NCBI RefSeq assembly: GCF_012275575.1
Contig: NZ_NPIH01000242.1
Coordinates: 14,462-65,081 of the forward strand
Reading direction: 5' to 3'
Length of the DNA stretch: 50,620 nucleotides
From: Paraburkholderia sp. SG-MS1
GTDB lineage: Bacteria; Pseudomonadota; Gammaproteobacteria; Burkholderiales; Burkholderiaceae
A program made the position numbers and the translations under genes. The notes under the pieces are model-generated. The model saw nothing but the letters and a program-made list of their open reading frames with translations, had not been told where the DNA came from and made no database searches. Position 1 is the first letter of the stretch. Each line of letters begins with the position of its first letter. This document shows positions 8,928 to 17,435 of the stretch, one piece after another.

Positions 8928-10109
8928 ATGTCGAACCGAGTCGCGTTGCCCCGTCCTACCGCGTGGATCCTCCTGGCTTTCATCTACTACCTCGCCGCGG
9001 CGGCATCGTTCAGTGGCTTCTTCGTCAAGTGGCATTTTTCCGAGGGCGAGAAGTACTCGCTCCCGCAGATGCTGGACGGCACGGCCATACGACCGTTCGT
9101 TTATCGGCAATTGCTGCCGATGACCGCCAACGCGATCGACAGCGTGATTCCGCAAACAACCAAAACGACGTTCCTGAACAAGCTGGCCGAGGATGCGCCG
9201 GTCTCGAACCCCATTCACCGATATTTCCCGAGCGCCACCGACGCGGCCAATCCGCAGTACGCACTGCGCTATTTTCTTGTCTATGCAATGTCTTTTCTGT
9301 CGATGTTCGCGGCGCTATTCGCGATTCGGGCCGCCTGCATCGAGATCATTGGCGACAGGGTCGCGGCGACCCTCACGCCGCTTGCGATAGCCGCAGTCTT
9401 TCCGCTGATCCTGACGGAAGGCGGCTACTACTACGACATGCCCGAACTGATGTTCATGGCGCTCGGAATCTGGCTGGCGGTAAAGCGCCGGATCGTTCCG
9501 CTCGTCCTCGTCACCGCGATCGCGACGCTGAACAAGGAGTCGTACCTTCTGTTCGTGCTGACGCTCGTCCCGTTCATCGCCCTGCGCCACTCACGCAAGC
9601 AGACAATCATGCTGACCGGCGGCCTCCTCGCGCTCGCCGCAGTGGTCAACCTGTTGATCAAATTCCGGTACGCGGGCAACGCCGGCGGCGCGATGGAGTA
9701 TCAACTCATGTCGCACATTCAGTACCTGATCAATCCGCGCAATTACTTCCGGATGGAGATGAACTACGGGATTCTGACGACGAAGGGATTCAACGTAGTG
9801 CATCTGCTGCTCGTCGCGCTCTTGCTGAAGGCCAGTTGGCGCGGCTTGCCGTCGGTCGTGCGTACGCACGCGTGGATCGCGCTCGTGATCACCGTGCCGC
9901 TATTTATCGCCTTCTGCTATCGGGACGAATTGCGCAATCTGAGCCTGCTGACGATGACGCTCGCGTTTGTGACCTGCACAACCATTTCGAGCGCGCTGCA
10001 GCAGGCGGCCGCGCGCGCTCAACGGCAGAGCGCACCACTGCCGGCGGCACAGGCGCGTATGCCGGCAACCCGTGAACCGGTTGCCGCGCACGAGGTAGCC
10101 CCGCGCTAA
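8928..10109 (+). CDS. Polytopic membrane protein, possible GT-C glycosyltransferase
   Basis: The 393-residue protein has about nine hydrophobic segments. After the first helix comes an extracytoplasmic loop with TAIRPFVYRQLLP, a motif seen in uncharacterised membrane proteins of polysaccharide loci. Further on are GGYYYDMPELMFMALG and ATLNKESYLLFVL; acidic residues near the first loops and a conserved KE are features of GT-C enzymes. I cannot assign a substrate. The C-terminus is Ala/Pro-rich and probably cytoplasmic. The ATG has AGGAG upstream. It is divergent from the HAD-UbiA gene and in the same direction as the GT87-like gene 177 bases downstream. Confidence 0.6.
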   Translation: MSNRVALPRPTAWILLAFIYYLAAAASFSGFFVKWHFSEGEKYSLPQMLDGTAIRPFVYRQLLPMTANAIDSVIPQTTKTTFLNKLAEDAPVSNPIHRYFPSATDAANPQYALRYFLVYAMSFLSMFAALFAIRAACIEIIGDRVAATLTPLAIAAVFPLILTEGGYYYDMPELMFMALGIWLAVKRRIVPLVLVTAIATLNKESYLLFVLTLVPFIALRHSRKQTIMLTGGLLALAAVVNLLIKFRYAGNAGGAMEYQLMSHIQYLINPRNYFRMEMNYGILTTKGFNVVHLLLVALLLKASWRGLPSVVRTHAWIALVITVPLFIAFCYRDELRNLSLLTMTLAFVTCTTISSALQQAAARAQRQSAPLPAAQARMPATREPVAAHEVAPR

Positions 10110-10286
10110 CAGGACCTCTTGCGGCCGGACGCTCGTAGCGTTCCGGTTCTGCTGGCGCGCGTGATAGGTGAGATAACACACACTTCGATGAACTCCGCCA
10201 TTTCATGTGGGCGCATCTTTCGTCATGCTCGACCTGCCGCCAATTTTTCTCCAGAAACATCCTGAGCCATCCGAGAGGGTCGAGCC

Positions 10287-11645
10287 ATGTCTTCCAATGC
10301 TGCCCTGAACATGAGTGGCCCTGAAACAGGGGGCGGTTTTATCGCGAGCCGATCGCGTCGGCATCTCTTCGCGCTGGGCCTGGTTGTATTCGTCACATCG
10401 GTGGTCGAGGACATTGCGAACCGGCTTCTCGCGCACCTGGGGATCATCGGCAAGCACCCATCCGTCCTGAATTACGCATTGACCTGGGTGCGCTCGTTAC
10501 GGCACCCGGGCGACGTCGACGACTCCTGGGGACCCATGCGCGCCGCGCTCGGCTGGTTTCAGCAGCACGCCGACGGCCGTCTCTACGAGCACATATTCTT
10601 CGTGGAGCGGGTCAAGTTCCAATACCCGCCGAGTAGCCTGTTGCCTCTGCATACGCTGTCGCAATGGGGGATCGCTCCGTCCAACGCGCTCCTGAACTGG
10701 ATCAACTTCTGGATGGTCCTCGCCAACGTTCTGGCTGCAGGCGCGCTGGCATTTACGCTCGCGCGGCGCTCGCCGGGCCATGCGCGCCGGCGCTGGCAGT
10801 TTGCAATCATCAGTGCATTCGGCGCGCTGCTGTTTTGCCCGTTGCTCAAGGCGTTCGATCTGGGACAGTTACAGGTCTGGATCAACGCGTTGTTCGCCCT
10901 GTCCGCGCTGGCGTGGCTCCTTGGCCGCAAGGAGCTGGCAGGTGTCCTGATTGGTTTGATATGTCTGCTCAAGCCGCAGTTCGTCATGTTCATGGTGTGG
11001 GGCTTGCTAAGGCGTGAGTGGCGCTTCCTCGTGGGATGGGGCGTGGTCGCGGCGGTGGGGGGCGTCGCATCGTTTGCGGTGTTCGGCATACAAAACCATC
11101 TCGATTACGTCGCGGTGCTGCGTGCGCTGTCGCGGACCGGTGAAGCGTTCATTGAAAACCAGTCTGTCAATGGCTTGCTGAACAGGCTGCTTGCCACCGA
11201 CGCGACGCCGGCCGTATGGAAGATCCACGAATTTCCGTCGTTCAATCCGATCGTCTACGCCGGCACGCTGGTTACCTCAGCCTTGATCGTCGGTGCGGCG
11301 TTGCTGGTTCCGCTGCGCGGTAAGGGGGCCTCCGGGCTGCTCGACTTCCTCGGTGCGGCGCTGTCGTTCACGATGGCCTCGCCGATCGCCTGGGATCACC
11401 ACTACGGAGTGTTGCCGGTCATCTACATTGCAATGATGTTCGCGTTGCTCAACCGCAGCACGTCACGCGGCGGAGCTGTGGGGCTGGCGGTGCTATTGGT
11501 GTCGTACATCTTCACAGGGCACGGGCTCGGTGGCTCCTGCGCGCTATGGGGCGCGCTTGCATTGCTCGGCCTCCTTTACTGGGCGAATCGGGCTCCGAGC
11601 GGTGTGGCGGAGAGTGGGAGCGGCCAGCGCGAACTGGCCACGTAA
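10287..11645 (+). CDS. GT87-family (DUF2029) polyprenyl-phosphate-sugar glycosyltransferase
   Basis: The protein has 452 residues and around ten membrane helices. Features typical of the GT87/DUF2029 family are the loop FQYPPSSLLPLH, the segment DLGQLQVWINALFALS, KPQF in the central helices, NQSVNGLLNRLL in a periplasmic loop and SPIAWDHHY near the C-terminus. Known members such as mycobacterial mannosyl- and arabinosyltransferases use polyprenyl-phosphate sugars on the outer face of the inner membrane. The donor here is not known. Its closeness to the HAD-UbiA and EmrE-like genes suggests a pentose donor, which is inference. The ATG is preceded by GAGAGGG. Confidence 0.75.
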   Translation: MSSNAALNMSGPETGGGFIASRSRRHLFALGLVVFVTSVVEDIANRLLAHLGIIGKHPSVLNYALTWVRSLRHPGDVDDSWGPMRAALGWFQQHADGRLYEHIFFVERVKFQYPPSSLLPLHTLSQWGIAPSNALLNWINFWMVLANVLAAGALAFTLARRSPGHARRRWQFAIISAFGALLFCPLLKAFDLGQLQVWINALFALSALAWLLGRKELAGVLIGLICLLKPQFVMFMVWGLLRREWRFLVGWGVVAAVGGVASFAVFGIQNHLDYVAVLRALSRTGEAFIENQSVNGLLNRLLATDATPAVWKIHEFPSFNPIVYAGTLVTSALIVGAALLVPLRGKGASGLLDFLGAALSFTMASPIAWDHHYGVLPVIYIAMMFALLNRSTSRGGAVGLAVLLVSYIFTGHGLGGSCALWGALALLGLLYWANRAPSGVAESGSGQRELAT

Positions 11646-12039
11646 CCGTCGCCCCACAGTCCGGCGGACGGAATTGTCTGGCTTTGCCGGGACGACCGGG
11701 CGGGCTCGCTGTCGGGCATGTGTGCCTCCACTGTGGGCTTCCGAACGGACGGTACCGTTCGCCGCAGCGGAATATGGGAGCGTACAACGAGGGGCGTGCC
11801 GAAAAAAATCACAGGATTGCCGTCAAACGACTCGACATCGATCTGAAGTCGGAGCGGCTCACAAAGCGAACAAAGCGTCACGCGAGCGATTCGCGCGGTC
11901 CGCTTAGGTTATTCCGGAGACACGGTTTGTGATGTCTGCTGGAGCTCGTGGCAGGACGCGCCGGGGTGGTATCCGCCTCATTGCCTACGTAAAGGGCGGG
12001 GCGATTTCGAAAAATCGATATTCAAAGGTAACCCGTCCT
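11646..12039. other. Intergenic region upstream of the exopolysaccharide gene run
   Basis: No gene is supported. A small inverted repeat (GAACGG at 11743-11748 pairing with CCGTTC at 11755-11760) lies here and could be an operator or weak terminator. The promoter for the downstream glycosyltransferase-to-flippase run is expected in this region or just after it, but no convincing -35/-10 pair stands out. Confidence 0.35.
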
Positions 12040-13125
12040 ATGAAACCAGTGGATAAAGGTAGTGGCGAGACAATTCTATCCGTGATAATTCCGGCGTATA
12101 ACGTCGAGCATTATATCGGTCTGGCAATCAAATCAGCCCTCGCTCAGCCTCGCTCCGAAGAGTTCGAGATCATCGTGATCGACGACGGATCGACGGACGG
12201 CACGCTGGCTCAGATCCTCAAAATAAAGGAAGGCGCGCCAGAGCACCGTATCACCGTGATTCATCAGGAAAATCAGGGCGTGTGTGCTGCGCGCAACACC
12301 GCGATGAAGCACGCGAAGTCCCGTTATATCGCCTTTCTCGATTCCGATGATGAATGGGCGGCGAATTTCTCGGACATGATTATGCCGTTGCTCGATGCCG
12401 ACACGGCGGACATCATCGAATTCAACGTGGGTATGGCGAATCCGGACGGTCGAATCGTCGACGAGCTTCAGATCGTGAACGACGCAACGGTCGGCCTGCG
12501 TACCAACAATACCGCGAGGCTGCTGGAATTCGCACGCATTTGCCAGATGCATTGCTGCCCGCGAATTTTTCGCCGCGACCTGTGGGATGGCGTGGATTTC
12601 CCAGCCGGGCGTGTTTACGAAGAATGCTCTGCAATGCCGATCGTCTATAAGCGTGCTCGCACTTTGTACGGCATTCCTGATCGGCTGTACTACTATCGTC
12701 GACGTCCAGGCAGTATCACGCAGGTCACGACACTCAAGTCAGTCGAAAGTGTTGCGCAGTTCTCAGCCGAGGCCCTGGATAAGAGCGGATCTGGACAGGA
12801 TGCAGCCTATTGGCTTCTGCTGTTTCATAAGTTTTTCGCCATCCAGTGTTTTCTGACTTCGCGTGTCGACTCGTCCGTGTTTCCTGCCGCAATGAAACTC
12901 GTCGAGGCGACCGCCGCAAGGTATGGAAATTTCGCCGTCCAGCACAAAGAGCCGTTGCCCGCACTGCGCTTTCGCACACAGATCTTGGTCAACCGTCGCG
13001 TGTTCAAGGTGAAGCGAGTGATCAAGCGGGCGCTTGGCATGGAACTGCGGGCACCCGCGGTCGCACCACGGCGGATCGATCCGCCTGCTGCAAACGGCCA
13101 TCGCTGGGCCGGCAACCATAAGTGA
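12040..13125 (+). CDS. GT2 family glycosyltransferase
   Basis: The protein has 361 residues and a GT-A fold. The N-terminus is LSVIIPAYNVEHYIGLAIKS, followed by IIVIDDGSTDGT (nucleotide-sugar binding) and the DxD-type metal site FLDSDDEW. A second half with YEECSAMPIVYKRA follows the common GT2 acceptor pattern. There is no C-terminal membrane anchor. It probably adds a sugar to the lipid-linked repeat unit on the cytoplasmic face. The start at 12040 is chosen over an upstream GTG-type start (11929) because homology to GT2 enzymes begins at once and AAAGG lies upstream. Its stop overlaps the start of the next gene, suggesting translational coupling. Confidence 0.85.
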   Translation: MKPVDKGSGETILSVIIPAYNVEHYIGLAIKSALAQPRSEEFEIIVIDDGSTDGTLAQILKIKEGAPEHRITVIHQENQGVCAARNTAMKHAKSRYIAFLDSDDEWAANFSDMIMPLLDADTADIIEFNVGMANPDGRIVDELQIVNDATVGLRTNNTARLLEFARICQMHCCPRIFRRDLWDGVDFPAGRVYEECSAMPIVYKRARTLYGIPDRLYYYRRRPGSITQVTTLKSVESVAQFSAEALDKSGSGQDAAYWLLLFHKFFAIQCFLTSRVDSSVFPAAMKLVEATAARYGNFAVQHKEPLPALRFRTQILVNRRVFKVKRVIKRALGMELRAPAVAPRRIDPPAANGHRWAGNHK

Positions 13126-14645
13126 CTTTTCGGGGCGCGCGAGGCATGCAACTCTATCCACTACAAACATCTTTCACCGCCGGCGAGTCGTTCGACCTCG
13201 CGGTGCAGCCGCGCAACAGATTCTCGATCGCGATCTATCAGCAACAGGACGCGGAATCGATGATCTGCGTGGGCGGGGTGGTCGCGACGGGCACGCGGGA
13301 CGTAACGGCAAAGCTCATCAATGGCAAGTACGTATTCGAATCGACGCGCGAGCGCATGCCGGTTCGATTCGACACGGACTGGAACTGGCCGACGATCACC
13401 GTGAAGCCGGATATCGAGGGGCTGGAAAGCGGGGCCTATGCAGCGATTGCGTACGAGGTCGGCCCGAGCGGCGAAGCGCTGACGGATCTGGGGCGCCGCT
13501 GCATTGCGCGTCAGCCGGTCTTCGCCACGCCGCCGGACAGCGACAGCATGGCGCTCATTATCGTGCGACCCCGTTCACCGGCCGCATCGATCGCGTACGT
13601 GGTGCCGATCGCGACGTACCACGCTTACAACTCGATGGGCGGCGGCTGCTTTTACGGCGATCCGGTTCACCGCACGCACCCGCAGACGAAAGTCACGCTT
13701 CTGCGGCCGGGCGGCGGGCTGGGCGCTCAACTTGGCTATCCTGACGATGCCTATGACCGGCGCTCGCCGCGCCAGCATTTCACGCATTGGGACGCGAAGT
13801 TTATCCGCTGGCTGCGCGCGCACGATTTCGCCTGTGACTTCTACACTGATGTGGACCTGCATCGCGCCACCGACCTCGATCTGACGCGATATCGCTGCAT
13901 GCTGAGCGTCGGACACCATGAATACTGGAGTCAGCCGATGCGCGACCATGTCGCGCGTTTCATTGCCGGCGGCGGCAATCTGGCCGTGTTCAGCGGTAAT
14001 ACCTGCTACCGCCCGGTCGATTTCGGGGCGGATGCGGACGTGAGCAATATCAAGGTAATGAACCGGCTGGCCGAATCCTGGCCGGATTACAGCGAGAGCA
14101 ATCTTCTCGGGTTGAGCTACGGCTATGGCGGCGCGAAATACGGTGTCTGGAGCCGGCTCAGGCGCAAATGGGTCAAACCCGAACGCGAGCCTATCGGCTA
14201 TACGGTGCGGCTCGCGGACCATTGGGTCTTCGCCGGGACGCACGTCAAGGACGCGCAGACATTCGGCGCGGAAGATCGTCTGGTCGGCTACGAGGCCGAC
14301 GGCGTGCCGCCCACACCGAACGGATTCGTGACGCTGGCTGATTCGACGAAGCTCGTGGGTTGGGATGTAGGTGGCGCCGCTGCCATGGGCGTGTTTACGC
14401 CCGATCTCGGCGGTGGGGCGAACCCGGGGCAGGTGTTCAATTGCGGCACCACCGACTGGCCGCGCGTTCTGATGGATAAAAATGCTGGCAGCCACGCCAT
14501 CGTTGCGCGGATTACGCTCAATGTAATGCGGAATTTCCTGGGCCTCGCTGCGCAAGACGCTTCAGTGGAAAACACAACGCTTCGCGCGCCGGTTGCGCGC
14601 GAACGCGATGAACATGCAGCGCCGATCAGTGCGGGGAACTCATGA
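13122..14645 (+). CDS. N,N-dimethylformamidase beta-subunit-like protein
   Basis: The 507-residue protein lacks a signal peptide. It begins with a beta-rich domain (LYPLQTSFTAGESFDLAVQP) and continues into the conserved large-subunit region: YVVPIATYHAYNSMGG, RPGGGL, HFTHWDAKFIRWLR, DFYTDVDLH, YRCMLSVGHHEYWSQPMRD, GGNLAVFSGNTCYR. This is the C-terminal domain family of the dimethylformamidase large subunit, a glutamine-amidotransferase-like fold. Its role in a polysaccharide locus is unknown; it could deacylate or deformylate an amino-sugar. The GTG at 13122 overlaps the upstream stop; an ATG at 13146 is an alternative. The 3' end overlaps the next start as ATGA. Confidence 0.75.
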   Translation: MTFRGARGMQLYPLQTSFTAGESFDLAVQPRNRFSIAIYQQQDAESMICVGGVVATGTRDVTAKLINGKYVFESTRERMPVRFDTDWNWPTITVKPDIEGLESGAYAAIAYEVGPSGEALTDLGRRCIARQPVFATPPDSDSMALIIVRPRSPAASIAYVVPIATYHAYNSMGGGCFYGDPVHRTHPQTKVTLLRPGGGLGAQLGYPDDAYDRRSPRQHFTHWDAKFIRWLRAHDFACDFYTDVDLHRATDLDLTRYRCMLSVGHHEYWSQPMRDHVARFIAGGGNLAVFSGNTCYRPVDFGADADVSNIKVMNRLAESWPDYSESNLLGLSYGYGGAKYGVWSRLRRKWVKPEREPIGYTVRLADHWVFAGTHVKDAQTFGAEDRLVGYEADGVPPTPNGFVTLADSTKLVGWDVGGAAAMGVFTPDLGGGANPGQVFNCGTTDWPRVLMDKNAGSHAIVARITLNVMRNFLGLAAQDASVENTTLRAPVARERDEHAAPISAGNS

Positions 14646-15895
14646 TGGGCCCGCTTTGGATATTGACCTTCTTCCTCGGTGTGACGAGCGATGTCATGTC
14701 GGGGGCGATTCGCTACTACACGTCGCTGGCAGGCGCGCCGCAGGCCATTTATTTGCCGAAGATGATGATGGCCGTATGCATCACGCTCATCGTCCTGAGA
14801 CGTCCCAAGGCAAGTCACGTATTCGTATTCCTGTTCTTCGCGATGCAGATATGTGTGTCGCTTTTCAATGGCGTCACCCTCAACGCGGCGATTTTCTGGG
14901 CGTGGATGACGCTGCCGATGTTCTTTACCATGCTGGCGCCGCCAGAAGCGCTTGCGATTCTCGAGAGGCCCGGTGCACGGATGGCGGTCGTGGTCATCGC
15001 CATCGTGTGTATGGCCGGCGTGCTCGTGAACTATTTCGGCTATTTCAATCCGCTGCCCTGGGTCGGAGCGAACACCGTGGTGGACGGCACGGCGGTACAC
15101 GTCACGAATTCGAACTACGTCGGAGAGGCGCCGCGTTTACCGGGCTTTGGGCGCGACAGCGCCGCAACAGGGCTCATGATCGGCCTGCTGGCCACCTGGC
15201 TGCTGCCGAGATTCCGCTCGCTCAGTCTCGTTTCGATGATGCTCGCGGTGGCGGGACTCTCGATTTGGGCCACCACCAACAAGACCTCGCTGGTTGCGCT
15301 CGTGATCGTCCTCGGAATAGATCGTTTCTGCAGGCTGGAAACCATCCGCAAAGGCGTGATCTGGGCTGCTGCGGCCGCGCTTCTCGTGCCGCTCGCTGCG
15401 TTCGCGATCTCGGCGGCGATCAATGACTCGATGTTTGACGGTGGCGCGCTCAGTTCCTTCCAGGATCGCTTCGAGCGTACATGGCCGCTCCTCTTGCAGG
15501 GCATGATCCGCGAGAACCTGATCTGGTTTGGGATCGGTCCTGGCGGGTTTGGCGCGGCGACCGATTACTACCGCAACAACTTCGGTTTCAACATCGGCTA
15601 TTCAGACAATATTGCGCTGTACGCGATCGCGAACTTTGGCGTAATCGGACTGGTTATCTTCACCACTCTGTTATCTAGAATACTGTTCTCCAGTGCCTCG
15701 AGAGATAGAGTGGCGTGGACGATGATGATGTTTCTACTGATCAGCGGGATCACCACGGATATCTTTGAATCGCTCGGCTGCCTGCTCTTTTTTGGCGTCA
15801 CAGCGAAGACGCTCTGGCTAGGTGTCGGCGTACAGCGCTTCCATATGCGTCCCGGTTTTGTGCTGTCCGTCAGGCATCGGAGATCGACGTTTTGA
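14642..15895 (+). CDS. Wzy-like polysaccharide polymerase / O-antigen-ligase-type protein
   Basis: The 417-residue protein has ten or more hydrophobic segments and starts MMGPLWILTFFLGV. A large periplasmic loop contains RLPGFGRDSAATGLMIGLLA, where R and a following S/T are typical of the Wzy_C/RfaL family. A later segment reads RENLIWFGIGPGGFGAATDYYR, matching the G-x-G-x-G/F motif of bacterial Wzy proteins. The enzyme would join lipid-linked repeat units on the periplasmic side. It is translationally coupled to the upstream gene (ATGA) and followed 72 bases later by the GH39-like gene. Confidence 0.8.
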   Translation: MMGPLWILTFFLGVTSDVMSGAIRYYTSLAGAPQAIYLPKMMMAVCITLIVLRRPKASHVFVFLFFAMQICVSLFNGVTLNAAIFWAWMTLPMFFTMLAPPEALAILERPGARMAVVVIAIVCMAGVLVNYFGYFNPLPWVGANTVVDGTAVHVTNSNYVGEAPRLPGFGRDSAATGLMIGLLATWLLPRFRSLSLVSMMLAVAGLSIWATTNKTSLVALVIVLGIDRFCRLETIRKGVIWAAAAALLVPLAAFAISAAINDSMFDGGALSSFQDRFERTWPLLLQGMIRENLIWFGIGPGGFGAATDYYRNNFGFNIGYSDNIALYAIANFGVIGLVIFTTLLSRILFSSASRDRVAWTMMMFLLISGITTDIFESLGCLLFFGVTAKTLWLGVGVQRFHMRPGFVLSVRHRRSTF

Positions 15896-15967
15896 TGATC
15901 CGGACACAAAAAAATGAACTGACGTTGACGGGGTGCAGTTAGCCGACGAGGGCGGCCAGGGGGGTAG

Positions 15968-17317
15968 ATGAAAGTTCAGAGAGACAGGCGATCGGGTCGG
16001 ATCGTGATTCTCCTTGTGGGCTGCGTCGGATTGGCGCTTGCGCTTGCAGGTTCATTGGCTATTCGAGCCTTTGCCATGCCGGCGGGGTCGGTGGTGATCC
16101 TGAGCGGAGTGGCAACGAAGGACGAACAGCCCTACGTCCAGCTGCCTTCGTTCGCGGCGGCTCGGGCCGATACGGGTGTGGCGATCCACGAGGTCAACGA
16201 TACGCGCTTGCTGGATGCCGTGAAAGACGTGGGCTTCTCTTTTGTTCGCACGGATCTCTTCTGGGAAGACGTCCAGGCCCCCGACGGCTGGCATTTCGGC
16301 GCATACGACAAGCTGGTATCGGATGGTGCGGCAAGAGGTTTGGGGGTGCTGTTTATCCTTGGTTACAAGCATTATGAGTTCAGCCCGGATCAGCCGCCGA
16401 CGACAACGAGCCAGCTTGGGGCGTTCTACACGTATGTTTATCAGTCCGCGCAACGCTATCGCGGTGCCAATGTAAGGTTCGAAGTCTGGAACGAAGAGGA
16501 TCACAAAATGTACTGGCTGGCTGACCCGTCTCCCCCGAGATACCGGCACCTGCTGACGACAGCGGTGAAGGCAGCCCGCGCAGCCAATCCGAACGTCAAG
16601 ATTGCGTCGGGAGGCGTGCAGCAGATCAACCGTGCATTCATTCGGGCCGTCGGTGATATTTCCAGCGCGACGCTGCGTGGCGCCGACGCGATCAGTGTGC
16701 ATCCCTACCGGCAGCAAGATCCGGAGTCGGTCTTCGCCGACTACCGCAAATTGCGCGAGGACCTGGCGAACTACAAGAATGCACCGGCCATCTGGGCAAC
16801 GGAATGGTCATACCCGAGCTACGGCTACAAGTATGTCTCCGGGATCGACAACGGGCATTCGCCGAAAGCGCGTGCACTCCAGGCGAGATATGCAGTGCGG
16901 CGATTTCTGGTCGACTGGATCGCCGAAGTGGGGCTCACGGCTTATTACGACATGCGCAACGACGGCACGAGCCCAACGAATCAGGAGCACAACTTTGGCC
17001 TGCTGGATGAGAACAACAACAGGCTGCCGGCTTATGACGCATCGAAGTATCTGTTCTCATTTACGGCCGATGCAACCAGTGCGAAGTACTTCATCAACGA
17101 ACACGAGAGATATATCGTCCTCAAACTGGGGACCAGTGCGGGCACGGTGAAATATGTGCTCTGGTCCTATGACGACGGAGATGCATTGAAGCTGGACGCG
17201 TCGCACTTGCCGCCTCGTGCAGTCGTGACTGACATGTACGGCAAGGTTTTGACGAACACGGATTTGCTTGCAGTCCCTGAAACGCTGGGGCCGGTTTTTG
17301 TCAGCGTGCCGTCGTAG
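15968..17317 (+). CDS. PslG-like GH39-type glycoside hydrolase, membrane-anchored or exported
   Basis: The protein has 449 residues. A basic start and one hydrophobic helix (about residues 12-36) act as signal peptide or anchor. A TIM-barrel domain follows with FVRTDLFWEDVQ, the acid/base glutamate at E176 in FEVWNEEDHK and the probable nucleophile at E279 in ATEWSYPSYG, as in clan GH-A enzymes. PslG of Pseudomonas is the best-known analogue; it trims or releases exopolysaccharide in the periplasm. A C-terminal beta domain includes KYVLWSYDDGDALKL. The ATG has a strong G-rich ribosome-binding site. Its place between polymerase and chain-length kinase supports a role in polymer processing. Confidence 0.8.
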   Translation: MKVQRDRRSGRIVILLVGCVGLALALAGSLAIRAFAMPAGSVVILSGVATKDEQPYVQLPSFAAARADTGVAIHEVNDTRLLDAVKDVGFSFVRTDLFWEDVQAPDGWHFGAYDKLVSDGAARGLGVLFILGYKHYEFSPDQPPTTTSQLGAFYTYVYQSAQRYRGANVRFEVWNEEDHKMYWLADPSPPRYRHLLTTAVKAARAANPNVKIASGGVQQINRAFIRAVGDISSATLRGADAISVHPYRQQDPESVFADYRKLREDLANYKNAPAIWATEWSYPSYGYKYVSGIDNGHSPKARALQARYAVRRFLVDWIAEVGLTAYYDMRNDGTSPTNQEHNFGLLDENNNRLPAYDASKYLFSFTADATSAKYFINEHERYIVLKLGTSAGTVKYVLWSYDDGDALKLDASHLPPRAVVTDMYGKVLTNTDLLAVPETLGPVFVSVPS

Positions 17318-17435
17318 CGTTACACATACGGCGTGAATGGAAGTTCCCGGGCAGTTCCACTTGGACAGAGGTCTGGAAAGTGGAAGCTTGTGTGTTCTAA
17401 CGAGGTCACCCTCGTCTTTTATCGCGGAAAATAAA

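Noticed and set aside
8909..10075. 388-codon plus-strand frame overlapping the membrane-protein gene
   Set aside because: It is a frame-shifted shadow rich in Arg and Gly; the alternative frame has clear membrane helices and a ribosome-binding site.
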